A stretch of DNA of 64,000 bases, taken from the NCBI GenBank assembly GCA_030710605.1, contig CP092865.1, forward strand, positions 34,200,244 through 34,264,243, read 5' to 3'. Below, piece after piece: positions 54,275 through 63,849 of the stretch; the first letter of the stretch is position 1; every line of letters starts with the position of its first letter. The translations under genes and the position numbers were made by a program. Below the pieces are notes generated by a model that saw only the letters and a list, made by a program, of their open reading frames with translations, ran no database searches and was not told the origin of the DNA. Origin of the DNA: Cordylochernes scorpioides. Lineage: Eukaryota; Arthropoda; Arachnida; Pseudoscorpiones; Chernetidae.

Positions 54275-55474
54275 CTAGACTCTACTGCATGTATGGGCAG
54301 GCAGTGAATTAGAGTCGTGTGATTCAGAACTAAATGCGTGAAGCAAGGTATGATGCTTCAGTTTACATACTCCGCAAACTGCAGTCAACTTACACGCATA
54401 TACAAAGTGGTTTGATCTAAGACAATTATAACATAACCCGTTATCCTTTACAAACCTCCATCTCTCTTGTAGTGACTTATTTTGGAACAAATGGCACTTT
54501 GCTAACAAATGTGGATTTTTGCATAACATGCAGGGAGTGCAAGCTGCATGTGAATTTGGACGGGATACCGATGTAGCATGAGAATAAACCCTATTCGGTT
54601 TGGGTGAAGTCTTTGAAGTTTCTCTTAATCTTAGATTTGCAAGGCTCCGTGCATATTTCTCTAAGAATGTTATCAACTCCTCATAAGAGGGATAACCCTG
54701 CACATCAATGTGCAACTCCCAGTCCTTTTTTAGTGAATTATCTAGTTTTGACTGGATAATATATATTAGTATTAAATCCACGAGAGTGTTTCTCTCCAAA
54801 CCCAATGTACTTAAATTTTGAACACCCTCAATGCAAATATCCAAAAACTCATAAAGAGCCTTATCAGAATCACCTTTAATGAATTTAAGATTTAAAAATT
54901 CCTGAATTTGCCTAAAAGCCAGTTCCCTTTTATTATCATACCTGTGTATTAAGGTTTGCCAAGCTATGGAATAATTTTCATCTGAGATGCTGAATGCCCT
55001 AACCAATCTAGCAGCGTCTCCCCTAAGGGCAGAAACAAGATATTGCAGTTTCTGAGAATTTGCAAGTGCTCTATTTTGGTCTATTACTTTTATGAAAATT
55101 TCTTTAAATCCTAACCATTCCGAAAAATTACCACTAAAAATTGGCAACTGAAATTTAGGGAGTTTTATAGAAAATTCTTCAGAAGTCGATTTATCCTGTT
55201 TAATACTATCTAATAATCTATTAATGCTAACCAGTATACTATCAATTTCTTTTACTGCATTATAAGTTATTTTAAATTTTTCCGTAATATCCAAGCTTTT
55301 ATATTTTGCTAATTTTAAAACCTGACTATTGAGATTCAACTTTAAAGTTTGTAAATTTTCCTTTGTCTGATTCAAAACATGCAAATCACCGGTCAACAAT
55401 TGAGATTCTACATCTTCTTTGAATAAATCTATTTCAACTAAATACTTTTCAAAAATAACTATTTCTGCCTCCAT
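54275..55474 (-). CDS. BEL 2 gag
   Basis: The frame opens upstream with a GTG at 55567, but the first ATG (MEAEIVIFEKYLVEIDL, 55474) fits BEL gag, giving about 399 residues. Capsid motifs PIFSGNFSEWLGFKEIF, LQYLVSALRGDAARLV and FRQIQEFLNLKFI are present. Three Cys/His clusters lie near the end (CTPCMLCKNPHLLAKC, CYNCLRSNHFVYAC, CGVCKLKHHTLLH). The frame is intact. Confidence 0.88.
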   Translation of the reverse strand: MEAEIVIFEKYLVEIDLFKEDVESQLLTGDLHVLNQTKENLQTLKLNLNSQVLKLAKYKSLDITEKFKITYNAVKEIDSILVSINRLLDSIKQDKSTSEEFSIKLPKFQLPIFSGNFSEWLGFKEIFIKVIDQNRALANSQKLQYLVSALRGDAARLVRAFSISDENYSIAWQTLIHRYDNKRELAFRQIQEFLNLKFIKGDSDKALYEFLDICIEGVQNLSTLGLERNTLVDLILIYIIQSKLDNSLKKDWELHIDVQGYPSYEELITFLEKYARSLANLRLRETSKTSPKPNRVYSHATSVSRPNSHAACTPCMLCKNPHLLAKCHLFQNKSLQERWRFVKDNGLCYNCLRSNHFVYACKLTAVCGVCKLKHHTLLHAFSSESHDSNSLPAHTCSRV

Positions 55475-55819
55475 ATTATAAATAATATTATTACAAAATA
55501 AACAGATGGATCCTACCTTAAGATTTAAAATGTAGAAACTGTGCAGATGGCGGTTGGGTTGACTCACAAGGGATGGGTTAACTTGGCCTTTGGAGGATTA
55601 ATTCGGGACTTGAATTCGAAAATGGCCGCTGGCTTGTTTCAGATGGACTTGTTGATTCCTATGTAAATTTAAAAGATTACCGCTTGAATCGTAGCTTCCT
55701 CGCTGAGTTGTAGCTTCCCTGTAGAGCCGTATATTCTCTGCAGAGGTGTAAAATTCTTGCCTTGAATAATTCCTTTTTTGCGTTGTAGAGTTCCTCACTA
55801 TCCGGCTCGAGGGACCAAA

Positions 55820-56192
55820 TGTTGTTCGCGTATACCACCCAGCTCAAATCCTATGCGCTACGGTGCAGCGATGAATAAAACTTGACTTTGTTCTGTGGTT
55901 TGAATAAAATGAACTCCAAGCAAACTGATAAGGAACCTATGAATATTTAATTTATCTTTGAATTGGCTACATTAATGAATGACTTAAACAACTAGAATGA
56001 CTGACTACACTGACTTAAAAGCTACTACTAGAAATAACTAAGCAACACAAAATATATATACAACAGTGTTGCCGAATCAATATACATATACACAGATTAA
56101 ATCAAAATAAAACAAAGAATTATGCAAAACAATGACCAAACAATTTCTATTATAAATGACAAACAAGAAAATATACAATATTTAACCAAACA
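55820..56192 (-). repeat. BEL 2 5' LTR
   Basis: 373 bp, the promoter-side LTR for the minus-strand element. It differs from the partner by a few substitutions and an AT dinucleotide. Confidence 0.9.
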
Positions 56193-56197
56193 ACACG

Positions 56198-56710
56198 ACA
56201 ATGTCTATTTCATCCGCAACAATGGGATTTAACTCAAATTAATGACTATTTATTCACAACAATGACTACTTCAGCGGTAAAAACGAAGCTTAATCCAAAA
56301 CAGGGATTACTTTATTCGCAACAATGGCCTTTTATCTGCCAAAAAATATCTTGTACACAAAAATGAGTATTTTAACCTCAACAATGAATAAATATATTTT
56401 ATATAAAACAATGAAGATTTATCCACAAAAATTACTATATACACGTAAAAATAAAACTCATACCATACCAATAACTACTTTATCCGCAACAATGTATTTT
56501 TAAGCGCAAATGTATTTTTCGACAACAATGAAACCTTATCTACGGTAATTGATTTTTCTATCCACAACATACACACAATCACTGGTTTATCTTTAATAAT
56601 GACTACGTTATTCACTGCATTGACTACTTCATCCGCACCAATTAGAATAAATTCACAAAAATCAAACTTTATCCAAAAACAATAATCTACTTTACACAAA
56701 ACAATAAGTA
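56198..56710. repeat. Minisatellite block 5
   Basis: Array resumes with ACAATGTCTATTTCATCCGC. It contains uninterrupted versions of sites occupied elsewhere: the retrozyme site (about 56300-56320) and the Gypsy-type element site (about 56331-56400). This supports reading those loci as insertions into related array copies. Confidence 0.8.
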
Positions 56711-56848
56711 TTTCAGTTTTCCACCAGTTTTTTTGTCGCTGAGGTGCAGCTTGCACCACTCTGATGAGGGCCAACAGCCCGAAACGCGAACTTGTTAGCT
56801 TTTCTTGATTAAGAAAGAATGGGTATTTGGCCAATTCCGGAATAAATA
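56711..56848 (+). mobile_element. Truncated ribozyme repeat (retrozyme-like)
   Basis: Same family and same insertion point as 41050-41335: both follow CAATAAGTATTT and continue AGTTTTCCACCAGTTTTTTT, except for one base. The hammerhead is at 56748-56800 with CTGATGA, GGGC/GCCC and GAAACGCG intact, but the cleavage triplet GUC is AAC and stem I is mismatched, so it is predicted inactive. It is cut at about 56848 by LINE sequence. Confidence 0.75.
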
Positions 56849-57250
56849 GGGCATGCATTCAATAGTAAGATCAACAATCAGCTTAAGTACTGCAGGCGAA
56901 ACAATAGAAAGATCTATAACTGAGGATCCTTGAGTTGAAGAATAAAAGTTTCCATATTTATCACTGATAGATCTGCCATCTATTACCGTGAGTGAACTCT
57001 CATCGAGGAAATAATAATTATACAGAGTATATTTCGGGAGATTATTCTTTGAGGATTGTTCCTTAGTGATGTAACATTTTATTTTGATAATTAGAATGTT
57101 AATGCTGAGCTACAAGTGCAGATTGGCGACTGTTATTCGTTTTTATAAATGAGCAATCAAGTGATAGTTCTTTTCTAGGTTGTCGCAAAAATTCTTCCTG
57201 AGAAAGATATTTTAACTGTGAAAAATTAGGTTGGACAGTGGTACGAATGC
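56849..57250 (-). pseudogene. LINE endonuclease fragment (ORF2 start)
   Basis: The minus-strand frame from about 57100 to 56850 reads LTVIDGRSISDKYGNFYSST and SSVIDLSIVSPAVL. These match the later part of AP-like endonucleases in CR1/L2-type LINEs (GRS, then SxIDxxIVS). Upstream and downstream parts are missing. It lies beyond the ORF1 at 57264-58165 in the right order. Confidence 0.6.
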
Positions 57251-57263
57251 TATCCGAAGTTTG

Positions 57264-58165
57264 CTATAATGCATCCCCGTTGGAGCTGACAACGCGGCCA
57301 TTTAAAACAGAGTAGCTTATGCCATGGACAATTAGCCTGTTATCTCTTAGTTTGGAAACAGTTCCCTTACTCATGAGTTCCTTTCGCTTGCTAATTAGCA
57401 ATATCCTTTGATTTCTAATAGTAGGAGGGTAATCTTTATTTACGAATATTTTTTTTGTCCCCGAGTCTGAAAGCGTTCCGAAAAAGCAGAAGTCTTTGCT
57501 TGAAATCAGGCACCTCAATAAGCAGCGGCGAATTAGATTTTTTTTGTCAATCTTCGGCACTGTTCTATCCTAAGATCTTCAGAAATTTGCATCGTGTTTG
57601 AAATTAGATCAAGGATCAAACCTCGAGATTCTTCAGGGGTTTCACCTTCTGCTCCTTCCATTCCATAAATAATCAAGTTCCTTTCCCTCTTCCTTATCTC
57701 TTCAAGCTCCAAATGTCTCTCGAGATCAGATATTCTATTTGTATTAAGCGAGACAGCTTTAGAAGTGGCTTCCAATGATGACTCGAAGTGTTGTAGGCGC
57801 TGATTTATTTTGTCCAATCCTTGTTCTACCGAATCAAGTCTAGTCTTCATTTTTTTACCAAAGTCATCTATCTTAGTTGAAAGTGCTAAAATTAGATCAT
57901 GCAAATCTTTATATTTGCCCACATCTAATGTTGTTTGTCTTGTCTGTTTGGGGCCAGGATTTGGTTCAATACCTGACATCAGCAGCAGCATTAAAATAAT
58001 ACATCGACGAGTTCCCTTTCCAGCTTGAGTAAAAGAGATAGCCTTGAAATTATTTTCATAATAAACAAAAGTTTTAGCGCGAAAATTTACATATCTAGTG
58101 ATCACAGCAGCTTCTCTAGCAAAAATGAAGATATTAATTATAGAAATAAATAAAATCAGCTTCAT
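57264..58165 (-). pseudogene. CR1/L2-type LINE ORF1 with a 2A-like motif
   Basis: ATG at 58165. Residues 1-16 (MKLILFISIINIFIFA) look like a signal peptide. Residues 58-72 hold LLLMSGIEPNPGP, a 2A-like motif where the ribosome skips the last Gly-Pro bond (57953/57952); the usual Asp at its first position is Gly. A coiled coil follows (about 95-150), then RRM-like RERNLIIYGMEGAEGE. A frameshift near 57545 leads into frame 57560-57264, which ends the RNA-binding C-terminal domain (RILLISKRKELMSK). 2A-like sequences at this place are known in CR1-like elements. Confidence 0.78.
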
Positions 58166-58204
58166 GATCTTCGTAGAGAATATATAAACTATAGGCCAAC
58201 GGCA

Positions 58205-59215
58205 GGGTACTCACAAGAAGGCGTAACCCAAGTAGAAGCACAAAAAGCAAATAATAAGTTTAAAATATTTACTTATCGGGAGCCGAAGAATTTCGCGACC
58301 GGTCAACTTGGCCAACTAGCAGAGAATCCGATAAAAGAAAATCCACGAATAGGGTTACGAGACATTGTAGAAGAAACAGGGATATCAAAATCATTAGTTG
58401 GATCGATAATTAGAGAAGACTTGCAGTTAAAGAAGACACCTTCAAAATTTGTCCCTAAAATGCTAACAATCCAACAAAAGGAGAATCGTGTTAAAGTTGT
58501 CAAAAAATGCTTGAAATGGTGGAAGAAAACCCTAATTTGAAGAAAAAAGTAATAACTGGAGACGAGACATGGGTTTACGGGTATGACCCGGAAACAAAAC
58601 GCCAACCCATGTAGTGGAAAGGAAAAGATGAACCAAGAACGAAGAAATCCCGACTTTGCAAGTCAAAAAACAAAGTCTTATTGGTCACGTTCTTTGACAT
58701 AAAGGGAATTGTGCATTATGAATATCTAGAGGAAGGTCAAACAATCAATAAGGAGTCTTATTTAAACATTATGAGACGTGTACGTGAATCAATTTGTCTG
58801 AAAAGAAGTGAAATGTGGAGTTCCAAAAATTGGATTACCCATCATGATAATGCACCACCACACACCGCTACATCTGTACTGACTTATTTGGCTAAACACG
58901 GCATCCAAATACTTCAACAACCTCCCTATTTCCCAGACCTAGCTCCAAATGATTTTTTTCTCTTTCCAAAACTCAAAATGGCTTTGAAAGGAAGGAGATT
59001 TACACTAGAGAGTCCATCATAGCAGATTCGAAAAAGGCCTTGAAGAACATCCCGAAAGATGCCTTTTCTAAATGTTTCAAATCATGGGAGAAGAGATGGA
59101 AATTATGTATAGATGCGGGAGGGGACTATTTTGAAAAATACTAATAAAATATTTTTTAATCATTCTATTTTTTCTTTATTTTTGACCAGTCTCATTATTT
59201 ATTGGACACACCTTG
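58205..59215 (+). pseudogene. mariner transposase, 5'-truncated element
   Basis: Plus-strand pieces: helix-turn-helix part (LRDIVEETGISKSLVGSI near 58350), TGDETWVYGYDPETKRQP near 58555 with the first catalytic Asp, a stop right after it, then frame 58681-59022 with HHDNAPPHTATSV and PYFPDLAPNDFFLFPKLK, the D34D pair. A frameshift follows. The 3' inverted repeat ends ACACACCTTGT at about 59215, complementary to ACAAGGTGTGT, which shares its first eight bases with the mariner at 42721. The 5' inverted repeat is missing. Confidence 0.85.
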
Positions 59216-59572
59216 TTTAATAGAATTTTTGAGTGAAAATTTTCAAATCCAGTGAGGTGTCTTTCAAAAATACAATTTAATTAACTGGAGTTATTGAAGA
59301 AGTTCTCGAGTTAATTAAAAAATATATTTTTACACAAAACACTTCACCCTGGATGGATTTTTTTTTCGTTTGAACTAATTATTTCTTTTAATTTACGGAA
59401 ATCTACAAAAATTCTCAACTCTTTTTTTAAATCTTTAGTTATAAGGGTGATTGGGTTTTGCATAATTTTAACTGGGTTAGTTTCAATTTAGCTTCAAATT
59501 TGTTGATAGAAAAATATTGTGATATATATCACACACAATTATATCTTAAGTAATAAAAAGGCATATCTTGGA
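59216..59572. other. No gene recognised
   Basis: AT-rich sequence between the mariner end and the palindrome. Nothing identifiable. Confidence 0.4.
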
Positions 59573-59703
59573 TTGAATAAGATATTTATTTGGCAATATT
59601 TCCGTTGGCTGAACGCCAACCTTTATCAAGGCCTTATAATATAACTTTGACAAAGGTTGGCGTTCAGCCAACTGAAATATTGGCAAATAAATCTCTTATT
59701 CAA
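59573..59703. repeat. Palindrome, 57-bp arms
   Basis: Arm 59573-59629 pairs with 59647-59703 with few mismatches around a 17-bp loop. Each arm contains GTTGGC.TTCAGCCAAC, itself a hairpin, followed by GAAATATTG. This word resembles the hairpin-GAAA segment of Penelope-type hammerhead-like motifs, here without a proper CUGANGA. Confidence 0.7.
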
Positions 59704-60805
59704 TTCAATAGTTTATTTTTATTATCTAATGATTTAAATATGGATTGCTCTATTTTCAAAACAATTATATCTATTTAGAAAGTTTGAGGAAATATTGAAT
59801 TTTAAACAAGACTAAGAGAGAGATAGGTATTTGACAAACATAAGTATTATTATCAAAATGTATACATAAAATAAATTAATTTGGCCATATCTAAACCTTT
59901 TTTGCAGTCTCGAGGTTATAAGTAGAGAGTGTGTTGTATGAAAGAGACAAGTATATTAACGACAATGCCCGCCTAGAAGTATCATGCGGTGATGTTGCTA
60001 GCTGGTAGCCCCTCTGTTAGAAGATACTCCCCGTAGTTCCACGAGCGATAAATGGTGCACATTACGTGACAAGGAAGCATCGTTTTGAGAGACCAAACGT
60101 TACAATATTTTTTTTTTAAATATCGAATTGCTTAATATTGTAAATGGTAGTTTGGATTCTATAAAATAAAAAAAAATTGTAGGACATGTAGAACAAAATT
60201 AAGTGCTGTTATAAGCATTTTTAATTTTATAAATTGATGCTATAAAAAGTGTTGCACTCAAAATTTCACCCTTGAGTGATAAATACTAGTAGATGCAGCG
60301 TGGATACGAGCAGATTGTAAATTGCTAAATATATGTTATGTGAGTTAAGTGCACCTTTCTTGCAATGTAGTTTCTCTGCTGAATACTTACTTCTTTCATC
60401 TTGTGAATTTCTTAGCCAGAACTCGACGTGGAGCGAATTCAATGGCGTGAAACGAGAGAACTGAAGACAGAGTGAGTTTTGCTTCACCCATCGAGATAAA
60501 AGATATCGATGTTATAGATAGTTTAGTGCCACAAATATGTACACAAATAGAGAGCAGCCATTTTGGGATAGCTTTATTATATCATATATTATTCCAATGA
60601 GATCGATATATTTTTTTACAAAAATGACAAGTAGCATTATTATTGAAAAATACCAAATAAAATTCAAATCGTCTACGTAAAACAAAATGTCGTGGCTTGT
60701 TATGTACAGTTGTCCTAGGCCATGACAGTGGTGGCTCCGTCTTTAATGGTCCAGGCCAGAAGGCAGTGGTAGATGAGCATATACTCGGGCTACACACATC
60801 AATAT
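59704..60805. other. No gene recognised
   Basis: AT-rich. The short minus frames at 60266-60487 and 60582-60797 show no domain. A GC-richer patch around 59960-60110 (GCCCGCCTAGAAGTATCATG) may be an LTR or UTR relic, but nothing supports a firm call. Confidence 0.4.
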
Positions 60806-61758
60806 TGTAGCGGAGATAAATAAAGCAAGGGCAAATTTGGGAATAATTAAATTATATTATAAAGAATATTTACCTTATATTTCTCCAATAAAATTATATA
60901 GAAGAGGTATTTATAGGGAGAGAGAGTCAGATAATATAACAACTTATCCCAAGGTAAAAATAATAATAACAAGAGTGTTCTGCCACCGAGGCGTCTCGTT
61001 TTCTTTATTTGCCGATAAGATTCCGAGAACCCTTCACTATCTACAGCTAGAGAATCTTAAGCAAGCAAGCAAAGAAATATTTTAAAGATGATTTCACAAA
61101 TAGAGATTAATATATATTTTTTATAATCTGTTGAATATATTTTCATTGAATAATATTAAATTAAATAATAAAATATTTCTTTGTCACATAGCCTCCTCCT
61201 ATAGAGAGCATCGACCCGATGCTCAGCAGGAGACTTACGTCGTCAGTCTTAAGAACTAGTACTATGGCCAGGGATATTTTCCGGTGTCTGCGGTGGATGT
61301 CTTCTTTCAGTTGAGATATCTTCTTCATGAGGGCTTGGTAGGTCTATGTTTACGTCAAGGTAGCTTTTTTCTCATTTCTACTGTGGTCGGTAAGGGGGGA
61401 TTTTATAACTTTGCGGCCTCACCTCCAATGTGGTCTATCATCTAGTTTTAATGGCGGGGCGTCCAGCTAGATCTTCTAGCAGGTTAGAAATGTCTGTTTC
61501 GACCGCGATATGAAGTAGGGCTTCGGTAGCGAGTGAAGGTTTCCCTCGATGATTCGTCATTGGGGTCCTGAGATTCAGTTCGAGAGTTGTAGGATACCAT
61601 TGCGTCTTGCTTTCTTTGGAAATAGTCATTTCTTAGAAAATGCAAAACTATATCTAAAAATTTATTTACAAGTAAAATTTATAATAATCGTAATGAGTGA
61701 CTATGCAAATATTAATGATGATATACCACAGAATATTTAAAATAATTATTCAGTGACA
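60806..61758 (-). repeat. Gypsy 3' LTR/terminal region with gag-like segment
   Basis: The outer end (60806) reads TGTAGCGGAGATAAATAAAG, matching the LTR of the mini-Gypsy at 41654. The inner end on the minus strand starts TGTCACTG at 61758, directly after AGGAAGGGGACAA, a good polypurine tract. The ~950 bp between includes 61110-61636, which matches gag C-terminal sequence at 16600-17164. Either this LTR is unusually long and has captured gag sequence, or an older fragment was joined here. Confidence 0.55.
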
Positions 61759-61771
61759 TTGTCCCCTTCCT
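61759..61771 (-). promoter_or_regulatory. Polypurine tract of Gypsy element
   Basis: The minus strand reads AGGAAGGGGACAA directly before TGTCACTG. This is the standard primer site for plus-strand synthesis at a 3' LTR. Confidence 0.6.
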
Positions 61772-61797
61772 AGATGAACAGCGTCCCGCTGTAATTA

Positions 61798-63849
61798 TCA
61801 CTTGAACAGATCAGCTTGGTCCTCAGGGTCATGGTAGGGTTTCATTCTCAGTACATGGACCAGGTCTCTTGTTTGGCGTCTCCTGGTTGGTTGGTCCACA
61901 GGTTCAACTTCGAAGGTCACGTCAGAGAGTTTCCGAGTAACCCTGTATGGCCCGAAGTACCTTTTCATCACTTTTTCTGAGAGTCCCACCTTTCTTATCG
62001 GGATGAAAATCCATACCAGGTCACCAATGTTGTAATCCATTGCTTCGTGCTTTGAGTCATATCTGGCCTTGTCCTTTTCTTGGGCTTTCAAGGTTTCTAA
62101 TCTTGCTAGCTGCCTAGTCTCTTCGACTCGCGAGGCAATCCTCTGACTGTAATCCTCTTGGAGATCTTCATGCGGATTTGGGAAAAGAGTGTCTACAGTT
62201 GTCTCGGATTCGCGTCCATGAATCAGTTCAAAAGGGGTAAAACCTGTCGTATCTTGTTTTGCCGTGTTGTAGGCGAACGTAACGTAGGGCAGGATTACGT
62301 CCCAGTCCTTCTGTTCAACACTTACATACATAGCGATCATGTTGGCTAAGGTTTTGTTTAATCTCTCCGTAAGTCCATTCGTCTGGGGATGATACGCTTT
62401 TGTGAACCGATGTATCGACGAGCATTGATTGGTGAGTTCCGCAATCAACTTGGATTGGAATACTCGTCCTCGGTCCGTGATGATTTCTCTGGGGGCTCCG
62501 TGCTTGAGAACAACATCTTCCATTAAGAACTTGGCTGCTTCTTTTGCTTCCCCTGTGGGTAAGGTTTTAGTAACGGCAAATCGAGTAAGATAGTCAGTGC
62601 AGACTATGATCCATTTATTACCAGTATCAGACTTGGGAAATCTTCCAAGGAGGTCCATTCCAACTCTCTGAAAAGGGGAAGTTGCAGGAGGTATTGCCTT
62701 AAGTAGTCCGGGTGGCTTTTGAGTTGATTGTTTCTTTCTTTGGCACTCTTTACAATGAGCGACATACTTCCGTATGTCCCGGAGAAGTCCTGGCCAGAAA
62801 TATTTGTTTTTAACTCTCTCATATGTCTTCGAAAATCCAAGATGACCTGTTGTGGGAGCGTCGTGTAAACTTTTCAGTAGTTCTAAGCGTAAGTGCCTGG
62901 GAACAACTAAAAGGTGTTGGTTTCCCAGGGGGTCGAAATTCTTTTTGTATAAGGTTCCTTTTAACATTTCATATGCTTTCGATTCTGCGCCAAATCTTTC
63001 TGTTTCTTCTATCAATTTACTAATTTTAGGGTCTTTTCTTTGTTCAGCCTCAAAGCACGTCAGAGCAGTTATTGAGGGTATATCATCATCCTCATCATTG
63101 TATGCTTCCTCCGATTCAAGTTGGAGAGGATTTCGAGAAAGACAGTCGGCATCTTGGTGTTTGCGTCCACTTTTATAAACAACTGTTACGTTGTATTCTT
63201 GGAGTTTTAAAGCCCATCTTGCTAGTCTTCCTGTCGGGTCCTTCAGGTTAGATAACCAGCAAAGAGCGTGGTGGTCAGTGACGATGACAAACTCACGACC
63301 AAAAAGGTACGGTTGAAATTTGTTGATGGCCCATATTGCGGCCAAGCATTCTCTTTCCATTGTTGAGTAATTCTTCTCCGCCTTCGATAAAGTTCTTGAA
63401 GCATAACCAACTGGCCGCTCCTTCCCATCGTTGATCTGCACGAGGACAGCTCCAATTCCATAACCGCTGGCGTCAGTATGAAGCTCGGTTGGCAGTTGTT
63501 CTTCGAAATAGGCAAGAACAGGTTCAGACATCAATGCTTCTTTCAAGGAATCAAAAGCATCCTGTTGGTCAGAGTTCCACGTGAATTTATTATCTTTTTT
63601 GAGGACTTCGTGTAGAGGAGCAGCTTTCTCAGCAAAATTTTCGATAAATCTACGATAATAGGAGCATAAGCCAATGAAGCTTCTCACATCTGTTATAGAT
63701 CTTGGGGTCGGAAACCTGGCGATAGCTTCAATCTTTTCTGGATCGGGATAAATACCTTTACTATCGACGAGGTGTCCAAACACTCTTATTCGTTTGGTTC
63801 CGAAAAGGCACTTTTTGGGGTTGAGGCGTAGCTCGGTTTGTCGAGACAT
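61798..63849 (-). CDS. Gypsy pol: RT end, RNase H, integrase
   Basis: A 683-codon intact frame. It starts in the RT thumb (LRLNPKKCLFGTKRIRVFGH). RNase H follows: TELHTDASGYGIGAVLVQ, YSTMERECLAAIWAI, VTDHHALCWLSNL, DADCLSRNPL. Integrase: zinc motif from HDAPTTGHLGFSKTY to CKECQRKK, the DDE core (GMDLLGRFPKSDTG, IITDRGRVFQSKL, AYHPQTNGLTERLNKTL), and the GPYRVTRKL module. It encodes cDNA synthesis and insertion functions and ends at 61798, 27 bp before the polypurine tract. A frameshift at about 63850 separates it from the RT active site. Confidence 0.93.
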   Translation of the reverse strand: MSRQTELRLNPKKCLFGTKRIRVFGHLVDSKGIYPDPEKIEAIARFPTPRSITDVRSFIGLCSYYRRFIENFAEKAAPLHEVLKKDNKFTWNSDQQDAFDSLKEALMSEPVLAYFEEQLPTELHTDASGYGIGAVLVQINDGKERPVGYASRTLSKAEKNYSTMERECLAAIWAINKFQPYLFGREFVIVTDHHALCWLSNLKDPTGRLARWALKLQEYNVTVVYKSGRKHQDADCLSRNPLQLESEEAYNDEDDDIPSITALTCFEAEQRKDPKISKLIEETERFGAESKAYEMLKGTLYKKNFDPLGNQHLLVVPRHLRLELLKSLHDAPTTGHLGFSKTYERVKNKYFWPGLLRDIRKYVAHCKECQRKKQSTQKPPGLLKAIPPATSPFQRVGMDLLGRFPKSDTGNKWIIVCTDYLTRFAVTKTLPTGEAKEAAKFLMEDVVLKHGAPREIITDRGRVFQSKLIAELTNQCSSIHRFTKAYHPQTNGLTERLNKTLANMIAMYVSVEQKDWDVILPYVTFAYNTAKQDTTGFTPFELIHGRESETTVDTLFPNPHEDLQEDYSQRIASRVEETRQLARLETLKAQEKDKARYDSKHEAMDYNIGDLVWIFIPIRKVGLSEKVMKRYFGPYRVTRKLSDVTFEVEPVDQPTRRRQTRDLVHVLRMKPYHDPEDQADLFK

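Larger units (their letters stand above)
49896..56197 (-). mobile_element. BEL/Pao retrotransposon 2, complete with LTRs
   Basis: LTRs are 49901-50275 and 55820-56192 (TGTTGTT...AAACA), with about six differences plus a 2-bp indel. The target duplication ACACG is at 49896-49900 and 56193-56197. Gag, protease, RT, RNase H and integrase follow on the minus strand. Next to the 5' LTR is TTTGGTCCCTCGAGCCGG, a likely primer-binding site. Frameshifts divide pol into several frames, so this copy is defective. It is a different family from BEL 1. Confidence 0.95.
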
